From Trichosporon coremiiforme (Eukaryota > Basidiomycota > Tremellomycetes > Trichosporonales > Trichosporonaceae): 64,000 nucleotides of DNA. The notes beneath the pieces are model-generated. The model searched no databases. It was not told the DNA's origin and was given only the letters and a program-made list of their open reading frames with translations. Positions 1-11,353 of this stretch are shown in pieces. Numbering within the stretch: the stretch's first letter is position 1; each line of letters opens with the position of its first letter. A program made the position numbers and the translations under genes. The DNA lies in contig BCJJ01000014.1 of the NCBI GenBank assembly GCA_039545355.1, positions 561,914-625,913 of the forward strand. The letters are read 5' to 3'.

Positions 1-2
1 CT

Positions 3-419
3 CAGCAACCGGCTGGTCCGCCACAGGCTCACCAACCCCAAGTTATCAGCCCTCAACAAGATGCCTTTGAGAGGCTCAGCCTTCCTCTTCAGCAGTCTCT
101 GCTGCGCGATCGCATAGCGCAGCAAGCTCCCACACCGCGCGTCGCTCCATCTCGGCCCGGCCAAACATCAGTCCCAGCCAGCACCACAACCACGCTCCTC
201 GTTGCCCCGACGCCGCCCAGCGTCCGCCCAAACGCAGCCCAGGGGCTTGCCGAGCAAGCTCGCCAGCGCGTGCTCCAAGACTTTACACTCTTTTCCTCAG
301 AGGAGAGGCACAGGTTGCTCCAGCAATTCACCCCCGAACAACTCAGTGCCTTCGTGCAACACATGACGCCTACGCAGAAACATCAGCTCTGCCCTACATT
401 CTTCCCCGCAAACGACTAG
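3..419 (+). CDS. 3' end of an unidentified Gln/Pro-rich protein (partial)
   Basis: An open frame enters from the left edge and ends at a TAG (417-419), giving 138 C-terminal residues. The first half is rich in Gln, Pro and Ala, as in disordered regulatory tails; the last third (from about residue 80) looks helical and charged, with a LSAFVQHMTPTQKHQL segment. I do not recognise the family. The frame has no internal stop and no intron signal, and its codon use is like the neighbouring genes. The start lies outside the window, so length and domain content cannot be judged. Confidence 0.6.
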   Translation, partial: QQPAGPPQAHQPQVISPQQDAFERLSLPLQQSLLRDRIAQQAPTPRVAPSRPGQTSVPASTTTTLLVAPTPPSVRPNAAQGLAEQARQRVLQDFTLFSSEERHRLLQQFTPEQLSAFVQHMTPTQKHQLCPTFFPAND

Positions 420-876
420 CAGTCTCAGCCGGTACCCGTGACAATGGGCGTGCTGGACTGCCTCGACTTCAACCCCGCGCTCCTCTTCGGCTGCCCGCCC
501 GACACGGTGACCCCGCACAACCTCCATCTCCCCCCCTGGCGCCCCCGCCGCTCCCACTAGAAGTGCAAGTACTGGAGGTGACGTATAGAACCCGCCCGAT
601 TGTGTTGTACCCGTGAATGAACTAGTAGTGTATGTACAGGTCCGAATGGCAAAATTAGATGTATATTTGTCTCCCTTGTTCCATACTGCCACAACGCCGT
701 CAATTGGGAGACGGTATTACGGAACCTCGCAACCTTAAAGCTAATGCATCAAGCACAGCTTACCAGCCAAAAACCTATGGAAAAGATAGTACAAAGCGAA
801 AAGCAAAAGGAGTGTGATGAACTATAAGAACCCAACATTGCACAAGGAAACAGAGAGACAAGAACGCACGGTCTTA
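420..876. other. Convergent 3' intergenic region, nothing coding seen
   Basis: This 457-bp stretch lies between the stop of the partial + strand gene and the stop of the - strand hydrolase, so it should hold two 3' UTRs. It is clearly more AT-rich than the flanking genes. Open frames crossing it have no recognisable protein features. Confidence 0.6.
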
Positions 877-2172
877 CTACACGGCCCACGTCTGCGTCGT
901 GGCCTGACCCTTCTGGGGCAACTTGCCATCGGGGTAGTGGCCAAGCCAAGCATTCCGCGCGGCCCACATGAGGGGAACAAAGGCGTGTCCCTCAGGCGAG
1001 TCGGAGATGTTGGCATTGTTAAAGTCGTTCCCGCTCGGGTCGACGCACCCGTTGACCGTGCCGTCCTCGCCGACCTGGGCCATGACGCCCTTATAGGCCT
1101 TTTCGGCGGCGGCGAAGAGCCACTCGTCCCCAAACGTGTCCGGGTGTTGGAGGAGGAGGCGGTAGTACGCGGCAGTGACGGCGGCGGTGCCGGCCGTCTC
1201 GGCGGGCGAGTCGCGGTCCGAGTAATTCGGGATGCGGCCGTCATCGGTCTGCGCGCCGAAGGCGGCGAAGAGCGCGCGCCGCGCCTTCTCCTTGGCGGCG
1301 TTGATCGGGTCGGTGTACGCGTCCTCGTGGCCCGCCTCGGTGATGGACGCAAACACGCGCGCAAGACCCATGAGCATCCACCCCGTACCCGAGGTCCAGG
1401 CATGAGGGTCAAATTCAGACGGGACGTGGCGGAACGTGCCCTTGTCGTCTGCGAGGGCGTCGGCGACGCTGTTCCACTGGCTCAGCGCTTCGGAGAGCAG
1501 AGACGTGTCGTCCTGCACCAGGCCCAGGAAGGCGAGCACGGGCGGGATCATGTATCCCTCGTCGCTCCAGAGGGACTGCCGGTCGCCGCGGTGCGAGTAC
1601 GCGTTGCCGACACGCACGCCGTGCGAGCGCAGCCAGTTGACCATGCCCCTTGCCGCGTCCTGCTTCCCACTCGCCCACACGGCGGGCACGAGGGAGAAGA
1701 CATCCGCCTGGGAACCGCGGTCAGAGTCGACGAGGTACCCGTCCCCGGCAATGTCGAGGAGGGAGCCGAGCTTGTACGTCGTCTCCTTGACGGCCTGGTC
1801 GCCGGGCTGCTGCGCCGCGAAAGCCTTCGCGCTCCAGTTGTGCTCTGTCACGCCGTACAGCTCCGCCTTGGCTTGGAAAAAGGTGCTGACCTCCCACGTC
1901 TTGTGCGACAGGCCATCGGCGCGGATGAGTGCCGCGCGAGCCTTTTTCGCGTTCACGGCACCCTCGTTACTGGCGTCGTGGAACTCGATCGGCTGCGCCG
2001 CCTTGTTCACCACTGGCAGACGGGCACTGCCCGCTGCGGGAGAGGACGCAGGCTGGTTCATGTACCCGTAGTATGAGAGGGAGGGGTACTCGCGCGTGTC
2101 GAGGGTGGGGACGGGGGCGGATGCGACGGCCCCGAGCGCGGCGAGCGCAGAGAGAGTCTTCATCAGCAGCAT
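877..2172 (-). CDS. Secreted glycoside hydrolase, GH105/GH88-like (unsaturated rhamnogalacturonyl hydrolase type)
   Basis: A single uninterrupted frame of 431 residues starting at ATG 2172. This start is chosen because it gives a clean signal peptide (MLLMKTLSALAALGAVASA), whereas an upstream in-frame ATG would add 16 charged residues before it. Motifs match the six-hairpin (alpha/alpha)6 fold of GH88/GH105: a SLWSDEGYMIPPVLAF block where the family has W-x-D-D-x-x-M with the catalytic Asp, a WTSGTGWMLMGLARV block like the family W-G-R-G-N-G-W, and ETAGTAAVTAAYY near the C-terminus. Such enzymes remove unsaturated uronic acid residues left by pectin or rhamnogalacturonan lyases. Export suggests it acts outside the cell. 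The family call rests on remembered motifs; the exact substrate is open. It has no introns, unlike most genes here. Confidence 0.7.
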   Translation of the reverse strand: MLLMKTLSALAALGAVASAPVPTLDTREYPSLSYYGYMNQPASSPAAGSARLPVVNKAAQPIEFHDASNEGAVNAKKARAALIRADGLSHKTWEVSTFFQAKAELYGVTEHNWSAKAFAAQQPGDQAVKETTYKLGSLLDIAGDGYLVDSDRGSQADVFSLVPAVWASGKQDAARGMVNWLRSHGVRVGNAYSHRGDRQSLWSDEGYMIPPVLAFLGLVQDDTSLLSEALSQWNSVADALADDKGTFRHVPSEFDPHAWTSGTGWMLMGLARVFASITEAGHEDAYTDPINAAKEKARRALFAAFGAQTDDGRIPNYSDRDSPAETAGTAAVTAAYYRLLLQHPDTFGDEWLFAAAEKAYKGVMAQVGEDGTVNGCVDPSGNDFNNANISDSPEGHAFVPLMWAARNAWLGHYPDGKLPQKGQATTQTWAV

Positions 2173-5025
2173 TGTTGTTGTCGCTTTCGTTTGTTTTCGT
2201 TTGGTTTTTTCGCTATTCAATTGAGTTTGAGTTGGTCAGGTTTCGAGTGTGTGTTGCTAAAGGATAGAGGGTGAGGTGTTGTCGGACTTTGCTGATGTTG
2301 TAGCGTTGGATTGCGTTGAGGAGGAGATCGTACAGTATCGAGCCAGCGATAGAGGATGGAGTCGGCCAGCGACTCGAGGAGAATTATGGGACAGTTGGTG
2401 GTGGGGAGTACAAACGCAAGATTGTGCTGGGATGTAGGGGCAGCAAGGCCGGTGCAGCAGCAGGCAGGTGCAGCAAGGTGTGACATGGAGGGAGGGGGGC
2501 AAGCCATCGGGGGGCGGGCGCGGTGTTCTTATGGTGGCTTGACGTTCTTGGCCGCAGTTGAATGCTCCGTGACATGAGGCTTGCAGCAGCCTTCATTGTC
2601 CGCAGACTGTCCACTGTGCTCCCAGGGCCGGTGCTCACACGCCATGCCGGGTGGCCAGGAGGACCGGATGCGGCGGTCGCCAGGAAGAGGATGCAGGGCC
2701 ATGGAATGGGCACCACAGGGGAGGGCATGGGACTACTGGACGCTATCGACGCTAGCGAGGACCCAAAGACGAACCAAAGGATGCAGCATGTTGTTGTGCC
2801 CCCCGGATGCTCAAGCGTACCAAGCGTACCCTTGGCATTATCGGGCCAAGCGCCACACCAGGGACTTGTGCCCCTCAAACTTGCTGCAAAGGGCGAAGTC
2901 ACAGACGCCACGGGCGCCACCCGCAACCCTTCCCTGGAATTGGCGCCCAGCCTGCCTGCCTCGCGGACGCAGTACTCGTGTACTCGTGTGCGTGCATCGG
3001 GATATCGGGACGGGCACCCCTCGTGCTCACAGTGACAGAGACTACGTAGCTGATGAACTAGCCAGACAATCCGGATAGTCACAATGTAGCACGGAGAGGG
3101 AGCAAACGGATCTGCATGTTCATCCTCTGTAGTGCAGTCATGCAAGCCCAGTCGGAGACGTTGGAGGGCAGTGTGGTTCATGACCACAGGAGGGTCAGAC
3201 CAGGTGGGTTGTCACCCCTGAGACATGCTTCTTCTGACGCTCCTGACCGTGTTCGATGAAACACACCCTTGCTTAGGAACAAGAGCACCGATTCCATGCC
3301 AAGGGATGAGTCGTCCGCACCGCAGTCACTCGCGCTCTTGTGCGGCCTTGCGTAACCATTCGGAAGGACAGTGTGCGACGGGGGGCATCGTGCTTTCCCG
3401 AAACGACACGAAGCAGAGGTGCAGAGGAGTGCGAGGGGAGTGCGTAGGTAAGGACACGATATGCATAGCAAGTCTAGCATCTAGCAACTCTCACACGAGT
3501 AGGGTTACCCGGTTATCGGCGGGTCCGGGGTGAACACGATGCCGCGACAATGCCGGAATGGTCGCCTTGGGTAGCGCTCGTACCTTTGTATCACTTGGGT
3601 ACTTGGAGTCTGCAGCTGGAATCGGGTCGCACTTGGATTCTGAGGACCCACGACGACCAAAATGAGAGACCGATACTCGGCGACCAGGACTTTTAGTGTC
3701 GCGCTAAAGCGGCGCAGTCGCGGCGCCGGTCTCGACAGGCTCGACAGGCTCATCCTGCACACCTGCGTCCGAGTAGCGCAGTCCTGATGTCCCAGATTAG
3801 GCTGCAAATGCAGCAGATCTGGGCGCTCTGATTGAGCTAGCTGGAGCGATGACGAGAGTATCAGAGTAAACGGGGCGGGAAAAGGTCTCGAATCGCCGCT
3901 TCAGCCTGGCTCTTTGATCGGGTTGGTGCACTCATGGTGCCATCGTGGACTGGATCTGACCTCGCACGATGCACCACGAGCGTGCGTCAGTGGTCTTTTT
4001 TCTCGCTGTGTCACTGTACCATCAGCGCATAGTCAGCTGCGGTCTGCGTGGTCGGCGGCACTGTCCCCCGGCCCCACCGCGCCCCCGCGTGGACCATGTG
4101 CTGTACCCCGATGCAATGAGCGCTACCCACTCCTCTGGGGTCGTTTGCGTGGGACTTGCTGCACGGAGGACAATCGATCGCGATCATCATTCTCTCCGAC
4201 TCATCCTATCAAAAGGAGACGGAATGTCAGCGCCGAGCACCCCACTCACGACAACGCGGCCCACTCTCCTCCCCGGCTCCATTGTTCATCCACATGCACA
4301 ACACTTTGGGGACGTGGTGCATCGTAGTAGTGTGGGAAACGAAGCGCATGCTCATAATGAGAGTGGGTGGTCACATCCCTACATTTGTTCTATTGCTCGG
4401 GAATACGAGGGACGTTCTGGCCCACTTCCCGGCTGTCAGTGGGCCCGATAACTCTGTGTCATGAAGAATGCAGGGACCCCACTACCGGGTTGTCCCTCTC
4501 ACACTCGGGACTGCAGCGGGCTGCATGACTGCGACGGTATCATGACTGCGAGGATATCATGCAGCCCTCAAACTGGCCCGAGTGCGGGTCACTCTTGAAT
4601 GAAGCACCTGGAACAATCTCCACTTTGCTTGCGACCTTGCTGGTACAATCCCCTCCATGCAGCGCAACTGTCTCCGAGTGAGTCACCGTTCCAGGTCAAA
4701 TACGCATCCCGTCTCACCCCCGCCGCATTGTCCCAACGCCGGGTCTAGTCTACTTCTCTCTGCATAGTACACTATCTGGGCCTGGGCCGTGTTTTTGATT
4801 GATTGTTGTAAATTACACAAGACTTTTTGTCTATTCTACCTCGGTCTCCGTCTTCCTCTACCGCACGCTGTGACACACGCGAAACTCGCGCGAGACACAT
4901 GCGAGACTCATGCCGAGCTCCAGCTTGCAGAGCGCTCAGCGGACCGCCAGCACCCCTTGACGCTCGCCGAATCTGTCGTGCCCGCCTTGCCCGCCGCGCT
5001 CGACGTTGGCGCTTCGCGATCACGT
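2173..5025. other. 2.85-kb gap with no recognised gene
   Basis: This is the region upstream of the hydrolase start and downstream of the PTPA stop. Only scattered open frames exist (largest about 270 residues on the - strand), with no domain, no splice pattern of the local type and codon use unlike the neighbours. CT-rich and GA-rich patches near 2180-2300 probably belong to the hydrolase promoter and 5' UTR. A perfect 11-bp inverted repeat lies at 4518-4567 and is listed separately. A non-coding transcript or decayed mobile element is possible but not shown. Confidence 0.5.
4518..4567. repeat. Inverted repeat with 11-bp perfect arms
   Basis: The arm GGGCTGCATGA (4518-4528) is the exact reverse complement of TCATGCAGCCC (4557-4567), separated by 28 nt. 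An 11-bp direct repeat CATGACTGCGA (4524-4534 and 4541-4551) overlaps it. It sits alone in a long gap; function unknown. Confidence 0.6.
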
Positions 5026-6375
5026 CTAGTCGAACGGGATGGGCTTGATCCCCGGCCTAGCCGTGAATGGCGGCGGCTGAACCTGTGCCGCGCCTCCCTT
5101 GACTGCTGCCGCCTCAGCGAAGGCACTCGGAACCGCGATGCCACAGCAGTCCATCGTCCACCCCTTCTCGTGCACGTGCCCGTGCGAGTCGAGCTGCACC
5201 TCGCCCTGCTCTGCAATAGCCTTCGCGAGCTCCGGATCCTCCTCTGGCGTCGGGAACGCGAGGATGCTGCCGAACAGCGCGTGCTGCATCACCGGCAGCT
5301 TGGACAGGACCTCGGCAGCGTACATCTTCCGCATACCGCTGTTCACCTTGTCCCACGTCTTGACGGCGGAGATGTCGTCGAGCATCGGGGAATGCCATCG
5401 GAGCGAATGCGTCTTGATCGAGTTGATGAACGCGATGCACGAGAGGTACATGTACTCTGGCGAGAAGGCTTCGAGGAGCTCGACGTCGTGGATCGCCTTC
5501 GGGCGCATGTGTTTGTGGCCTGGGGTTAGCTTGATCTCATAGACCTCACAGCTGTGAGCAGTCGAGGAAGGCCGGGAGCGATGGGGACCGCTGCACCCCT
5601 TGGATACGCTACGCTGCTTCGCGGCTCCGCTCTACGCCTTACTCACTCTTGATCTGCCCCGCGCCCCAGAGGAAGGGGAGGAACTGGTAGTCGTCGAGAC
5701 CCCAGACACCGTGCGAGCCCGCCGGTTCGAGCCAGTACGTGCTCTGGAGGTATCGCATGACGAGGATGTACCTCCAGAACACGCCGAGGACCAGGAAGCG
5801 GTAGTCGTTCTGCTTGAACACGCCGAGGCGCGTTAGAACAAGCAGCCAGCAGAGAAAGTTGAGCTCGTGTCCCGATCCGTAGTCGACGCGCTCGCGGTTA
5901 CCAAAGCTCTCGGTGAAGTACGCCTGCACCTCGCACACCGCCTCGGACTTCAGGCCGGGGATCGCGCCGTGCCACTTCTCAGAGCTCGCGGTCACCTTGT
6001 CGTAGAACGTCTTGAAGGCCGGGTTGCCAAAGCGGGACAGCTTATTGTCCACTGGCGGAGTCGCCTTGGCAATCTCGAGCACGTCGTCCAGGATCTGCAG
6101 CACAGCGGCGCACGCCTGGGGTCAGCTAACGAAACGCGAAGGAGGCTTACCTCGGACGGCTCTCCAGCCTCGGAGAGCTTGACGCCGACGACGGTATCGT
6201 TGAGCTCGTCGATGAAGCCGAGGATCGCGTCGTGCGTCTTGCTCCGCGTGAACGCCTCGAGGTGCGCCTTGCTGAAAATGTACTTCTGCGGCACGACGTA
6301 GGGTCCGTCTCCGTTCAAGAGGAACACGGGGTCCTGCTTCGTCTCTGTCGTCACTGTCGCGTCTGTTGTTGTCAT
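5026..6375 (-). CDS. Serine/threonine phosphatase 2A activator (PTPA, Rrd1/Rrd2 family)
   Basis: Three exons (6375-6151, 6115-5647, 5519-5026) join in frame to 395 residues. The family is unmistakable: RFGNPAF near residue 105, DYGSGHE at about 153-159, and LEPAGSHGVWGLDDYQF at about 204-220, followed by an I-x-x-H-x-x-x-x-P-K block spanning intron 2. PTPA binds and reactivates PP2A-type phosphatases with ATP and has been linked to peptidyl-prolyl isomerase activity; yeast members act in TOR signalling, cell-cycle control and stress tolerance. Length is typical. Intron 1 is 35 nt with branch TTAGCTGAC; intron 2 is 127 nt. It is divergent from the GDSL esterase with 216 bp between start codons. 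Whether it is the Rrd1 or Rrd2 orthologue cannot be decided here. Confidence 0.93.
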
Positions 6376-6591
6376 GGTTGGATACGGCAAGAGAAAGTAG
6401 ATGATCGACGAGGATTTCGGAAAGACCAGTGGCGATGACTGATGCGTCCGTCGCCGTTTGCCGCTGCCAGCCAGGCACGTCGCGTGGCGCGCCCTGCCCC
6501 CACGCCCGGTGGAGGTCGCTACCGAGGACCCTGCCGGCCTACTGCGAAGGTGACTACTGATGCTCAACTTTCGCTCTGCTCTCCAGAAACC
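6376..6591. promoter_or_regulatory. Bidirectional promoter between PTPA and the GDSL esterase
   Basis: The two start codons are 216 bp apart and point away from each other, so this short stretch must hold both promoters and 5' UTRs. No clear TATA box is seen on either strand. A purine/pyrimidine-biased patch lies at about 6560-6590 just ahead of the esterase. Confidence 0.6.
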
Positions 6592-7628
6592 ATGGCTGCT
6601 TCGTACACCGACGCCATCTATCTCCTTGTGAGTTGCGGAGCCGCGCTCGTTCAACTGACATGGCAGGGTGACTCGCTGACGCAGGCGTGGACGCCTGGCT
6701 CGCTCGCCCAGCGCATGAGCGAGCACTGGCTGCGCCGCCTCGATGTCCTAAACCGCGGTTATGGTGGCTACAACAGCAAGATGTAAGCTGGAGAACCATG
6801 TCTGTAGCTGACAAGCAGGGGTATTGAGGCATTCAAACAGTCCTTCGGCACTGCTGCCGACCGTGCAGCCGGCCGCGCGCAGAAGATCCCCCTCATGACG
6901 CTGTGGTACGGTGCGAACGACAGCGTACTCGAGGGGCGCCCGCAGCACGTCTCGGAGAACGACTACGGCATGCACCTCTCCGAAATTATGAGAATGGTCA
7001 CATCCGAGGGCTCGGAATATTACTCGCCCGACACGAAGATCATCCTCATCGGCGTCACGCCCATTGTGGAGGAGGACCGGCACAAGGGCCAGCTCGCGCG
7101 GTGGAAGGAGTTCGGGTCCAAGGGCGAGGCGCCCACACTTGACCGCAGCCTGCAGCACAGCGAGGAGTACCGCGACACTCCGGACATGGTCGTCCAGGAG
7201 CGTCATGAGGAGGACGAGCCGATTGTGACGCTCGACGCGTGGGGAGCAATCGAGCGGGCTGCTGGCGGGCGCGAGCCGGACCAGCTCCGCCCCTTCTTCT
7301 AGTGAGCTATGGCGCGTACAAGAAAGCTGACAACCAGCGACGGCCTGCATCTCACTGACAAAGGGTACGAGGTCATCTTCAATGAGATTGTCAAGATCGT
7401 CGACGAGCATTGGCCGGAGCTGAAGCCTGAGAACCTCCCCATGCGCCTGCCCCAGTAAGTTGACGTGGGCTGAAGAGTACGCAAGCTGACGGAATCAGTT
7501 GGTCGGAGATTGACATGGACAATGTGCAGGCGACGATGGCTCCCAAGCCCAAGACTGACGCCGGGTCGAAGCACGGCCGCGATGAGGAGGACACCGATGT
7601 CGAGCAGCAGAAGAAGCTGAAGAACTAG
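6592..7628 (+). CDS. GDSL-type esterase, isoamyl acetate-hydrolysing (IAH1) family
   Basis: Five exons (6592-6627, 6667-6782, 6819-7301, 7338-7454, 7499-7628) give 293 residues. Block I GDSLTQAW comes right after the first intron, with the nucleophile Ser at residue 15; block II is the Gly of RGYGGYNS; block III is WYGANDS (G-x-N-D oxyanion residue); block V is DGLHLTDKGY with the catalytic Asp and His. This is the SGNH hydrolase fold of yeast Iah1, which cleaves acetate esters such as isoamyl acetate. The region between blocks III and V carries an insertion of roughly 50 residues rich in charged residues compared with yeast Iah1 as I remember it. All four introns are 36-44 nt. The C-terminus is charged and probably disordered. 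Ester specificity is inferred from family only. Confidence 0.88.
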
Positions 7629-8296
7629 ATCATAGATAAAAGCTAGAGCGTGACTGATCCTGGGTCGCGTTACAGGACATGCATGCCCAGATGTCTGGAA
7701 TGTGCCGAGTGTGGGAGTGTCACCTTGGAGAGAGCAGAGGGTGAGAGTGAGTGCCTGTTCATCAGCTGAAGTGCCTTGTGTGTGGTGTTGTTTATCGTCT
7801 TTCCGAACGAGGAGTGGGTTCCGATGACCGCAGGAGTTTTGAATGTATGAATGGCCTGGGAACGTCGTAGTTTTGATTGCATGAGAGATGGCTATGACAT
7901 ATGACGCGCCTCTTGAGCAGCTGCTATGCTTTGGGCGATCTCTTGGATATGTTTGGGTGGTGTGCCGCCGGAGTGATCCACAAATTGGGTTCTGGGCCAG
8001 TGCGAGGCCGAGGCAGTTGGGCGCAGCTGGGCAGAGGAAGGGGTCGCGACTGATTTCCGACATGTCACGCCAGATGGTTCCGTTGTTTTCATCCAAGCAC
8101 TGTCCAGCCCCTGCCTCTCCCATTTCCCCCCGCTCCCTCTCTTCCCACCCACCCCGATCTCGCCAACCTCCTCCAGATCTTACTCATTCAATCTGTTTCC
8201 TGCATCTCTCATCTACTCATCCAAACACCCTTGCCTTCTTCTTTCCCTCGTCTCTTGTCTCGTGATACACCGCCCACCGCCCACCGCACCCCAGCC
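7629..8296. other. Intergenic region and CT-rich leader of the LIM gene
   Basis: This holds the esterase 3' UTR and the promoter of the LIM-domain gene. From about 8100 to 8290 the + strand is strongly pyrimidine-rich, the usual look of a fungal core promoter and 5' UTR. No coding sequence is seen. Confidence 0.55.
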
Positions 8297-11200
8297 ATGG
8301 CTATGTACACCACACAGACGCGTGAGTACCACTCTGCTCTACTCTCTGTCCGTGCGAGTGACACAAACAAACATCCCGCAGCACTTTGTTCTTGTTTGCG
8401 CTGACTCGTAAAAGCATCGTACCCCACGGGCGTAAACAACCCTCCGCACCCTCATCAACAGTACTATCAGCAGGGCATGGCCGGTCCATCATCCTACCCC
8501 GCGGCCGCCTATGCGCAGCCGCCGCAACCTCAACATGTCCAGCACCAGGCGTACGCACAGCCTCAGCAGCAGCAGCAGCAGCAGCAGTGGTATGGTCAGC
8601 AGCACCAGCAGCCGCAACATCAACAACCGCCGGCCCCACCTCCACCGCAGCAGCTGCCGCAGCAGTATCACCAGCAGCAGCAGCCAACGACCCAACCAGC
8701 TTACCACCAGCAGTCCTTTGGTCAGCAGCCGCAGCCCCCACAACAGCCCTACGCTCAGCAGTCGTTCGGGCAGCAGGCCTACCCGCAACAACAAACATAC
8801 GGCTCCTACGGTCAGCTATCCCAGCAGTCTCATCACTCCCAGCCCTCGCCGCACTCGTCATATCACTCCCACCCTTCACCGCACCAGTCTTACGGCCAGC
8901 ACCCGACGCCTCAGCAGTACGCTCCGCAGCAGCAGTACCCACAGCAGTCGCTCCCGCAACAACATCATGGTCATGGTCAGCAGGCTTACCAACAGTCGTA
9001 CGCCGCTCAGCCGTACCTTGAGCAGCAGACCCCGCCCCGGCCGCTCGCCCGCTCCGACACCGTCGCCATTCCGTCTCCCCAGCGCAAGACAGACTATCAG
9101 GCTCCTGCGTTCAAGACATTCCAGGAGCGCAAGCGGGAACGCGAGGCTGCCCTGCGCGCAGCTGCAACGACGTCCGCGGCGTCACCTTCGACACCGTCCA
9201 CGTCTACACCTCCCCCTGCAGCTCAGACGGTGACCAGTCCCCCTGCGCAACCCAATGGACAGTCGCCTGCGCCTAACCAACCCAACCTCCCGCCGCACCT
9301 CTTGGCCATGATGGGCGCTCCTGGAAGTGGGCGACCTGCACCTCTCCCTCGAGCTAACAGCTCTCCGGCGCCTCCGCAGCGGAGCCAGCCCGTCCCAGGC
9401 CAGCAGTCTCAGGCACCCCAGCCCCCTCAGCGATCGCCATCGCCTCAACCCCCTCAGCGATCGCCCTCTCCCCAGCCACCACAGCGATCGGCGCCTCCTC
9501 AACCTCCCCAGCGCAATGCCTCGCCTCAGCCGCCGCCGCGATCAGCCTCGCCCCAGCCGTCCCAGCGCGGTCCTTCGCTGAACCCCGTTTCCGTATCGAA
9601 GTTTGCGCCTCCTCCCCCTCCTCCGTCCTGGATGACTGGCGGATCTGACAGTCCTGCCAAGGCTGAGAGCAGCAACTCTCGGTCATCATCACCCACGAGG
9701 GAGCCTTTGCCGCGTGCATCGGAGGCGCCCAAGTCTCCCCTGCCGATGCGGATGGGCATGCCGAATGGCAGCGCCGGTCGTGCGCTTCCGACACCAACCG
9801 GTGCTGCAAGTGATGGCCCGACGCCGTCGGCGTACCAGCTCATGCGTTCTGGCGGTTTCCCGTCAAACATCCCGCGGAACCGTGCCGTCGAGGAGATGCT
9901 GCAACGATCAGACACCGTCGCCTCCGTCAAGTCGCTCGACCGTGGCAACTTCGGCCCGGGCAAGCGTGTGCTGCCTAGCCCTCCTGTGGGTGTCTCTGCC
10001 AGTCAAAGTCTGGACCGTGGTGCCATGTCGTCCGCGGCGGGCATCAGGCGCTCCAACGGCCGCAAGTCGCCGACCTCTCCTATAGCGGAGGAGGGGCCGG
10101 AAGATCTCGCGCAGCAGATGGCTGGCATGAGCATCGGCTCCGGATCGCGCAGCCCAACGTCCAACGGATCCAACTCGCCGCGCACACCGACGACGCCCGT
10201 TGGCTTTCCTCAGGGGCCAACGATTGTAACGCCCGACATCCCGGTCATCAGTGTCGGTGAGGCCACGCCGAAGGTGCCTCACATTAACATTGGCTCACCC
10301 CCCCGGTCCCCGGTACCGGCTGTCCCGCAGATCAACATCGGCTCGCCTCCGAAGACGCCTCGCTCGGTGCCCGCTGTTCCCACGATCTCCGTCGGCTCCC
10401 CGCCCAAGCCGCCTCCGCGCAGTGTACCTTCGATCAATGTCGATGCGCCGCAGGTGCCGTCCATCAACGTTGGCCCGCCGCCTTCGCCGCCCAAGGCACC
10501 GTCGATCCGCGTCGCCTCGCCTGTCAACAATGGCCCCCAGCCGCCGAGCATCGTCGTTCCGCCTCCGAGCATTTCGATCGGCTCCGCGCCCTCTAGCCCC
10601 CGCGCCGAGCGCCCTGCCTCCCCGTCCGGGTTCGAGTTCAGCGGTCAGCCGACGATCGCAGTCGAGTCGAGCGACACGCGCGCCGCCGTTGGTCCCACGC
10701 GTGTACATGCGAGCAGCGCGATCGTGTGCGCCGGGTGCAACGAGGCGATCATCGGTCGCATCGTCTCAGCCATGGGACAAAGGTTCCACCCGCAGTGCTT
10801 CCAGTGCGGCGTGTGCGGCGAGCACCTCGAGCACGTGTCCGCTTACGAGCACGACGGCCAGCCCTACTGCCACCTGGACTACCACGAGCGCTTTGCGCCT
10901 AAGTGCCACCACTGCCGCACGCCCATCGTCGACCCGCGCTTCATCACGCTGAACGACGAAGAGCTCGGCCAGCGGTTCTACCACGAGCTCCACTTCTTCT
11001 GTTCCGAGTGTGGCGACCCGTTTCTCGATCCGTCGAAGAGTTCCGCGCCGGGCACACAGCGGTCGGAGGCGGCCCGTCACGGGCTGGAAGAGGAAGACGA
11101 GGTGGATGAGACGAACGACTTTGTCATTCACAAGGGACATCCGTACTGCGAGCGCTGCCACCTCAAGCTCCACAAGCCGAAGTGTAAGGCGTGCCGCCAG

Positions 11201-11353
11201 CCCATCCCCGACATCGCTGTCGGAGCGCTCGGCGGAAAGTGGCATAGGGAGTGCTTCGTTTGCGAGCAGTGCCGCAACCCGTTCGCGAACAATCTTTTCT
11301 TCCCGTTGGAGAACAAGGCGTTCTGCGTCGAGTGCTTCGAGGGGATGCAGTAG
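8297..11353 (+). CDS. Paxillin-like protein with three C-terminal LIM domains
   Basis: Two exons (8297-8321, 8415-11353) give 987 residues. The acceptor at 8414 was chosen because it follows a CTGAC branch and keeps frame with ATG 8297. Residues 1 to about 190 are Gln/Tyr/Pro/His-rich and prion-like, including a (CAG)8 tract. Residues about 320-370 repeat a QPPQRSPSP unit; about 590-720 repeat a P-x-I-N-I-G-S-P-P unit. The C-terminus (about 780-987) carries three LIM zinc-binding modules, starting CAGCNEAIIGRIV, CHHCRTPI and CKACRQPIP, with an acidic 30-residue insertion in the second. Fungal Pxl1 proteins bind Rho GTPases and myosin or F-BAR partners at the division site and polarised tips. 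The Pxl1 link is from domain layout; the N-terminus is too disordered to compare. Confidence 0.82.
8564..8587 (+). repeat. (CAG)8 tract coding polyglutamine
   Basis: Eight uninterrupted CAG codons in the N-terminal Gln-rich part of the LIM protein. Uninterrupted trinucleotide tracts of this kind are prone to length changes between strains. Confidence 0.8.
10230..10620 (+). repeat. Degenerate tandem repeat coding I-N-I-G-S-P-P units in the LIM protein
   Basis: About seven imperfect units with a core (V/I)(P/T)xI(N/S)(I/V)GSPP, spaced 15-25 residues apart, sit just before the LIM domains. Spacing is irregular, so this is a short-linear-motif array rather than a folded repeat. Function unknown; an array of binding motifs is a reasonable inference. 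Confidence 0.6.

Noticed and set aside
814..2076. 420-codon open frame on the + strand opposite the GH105-like gene
   Set aside because: Arg/Val-rich shadow of a GC-rich gene; the - strand frame has a signal peptide and glycosidase motifs.
2384..3187. 267-codon open frame on the - strand in the 2.85-kb gap
   Set aside because: Many Cys/His/Trp and Pro in random order, no domain, no similarity I recognise, no local intron signals; probably chance.
8322..8384. Earlier acceptor (CCCGCAG) for the LIM gene intron
   Set aside because: It gives an early stop in the downstream frame; the later acceptor at 8414 follows a CTGAC branch and keeps the long frame.
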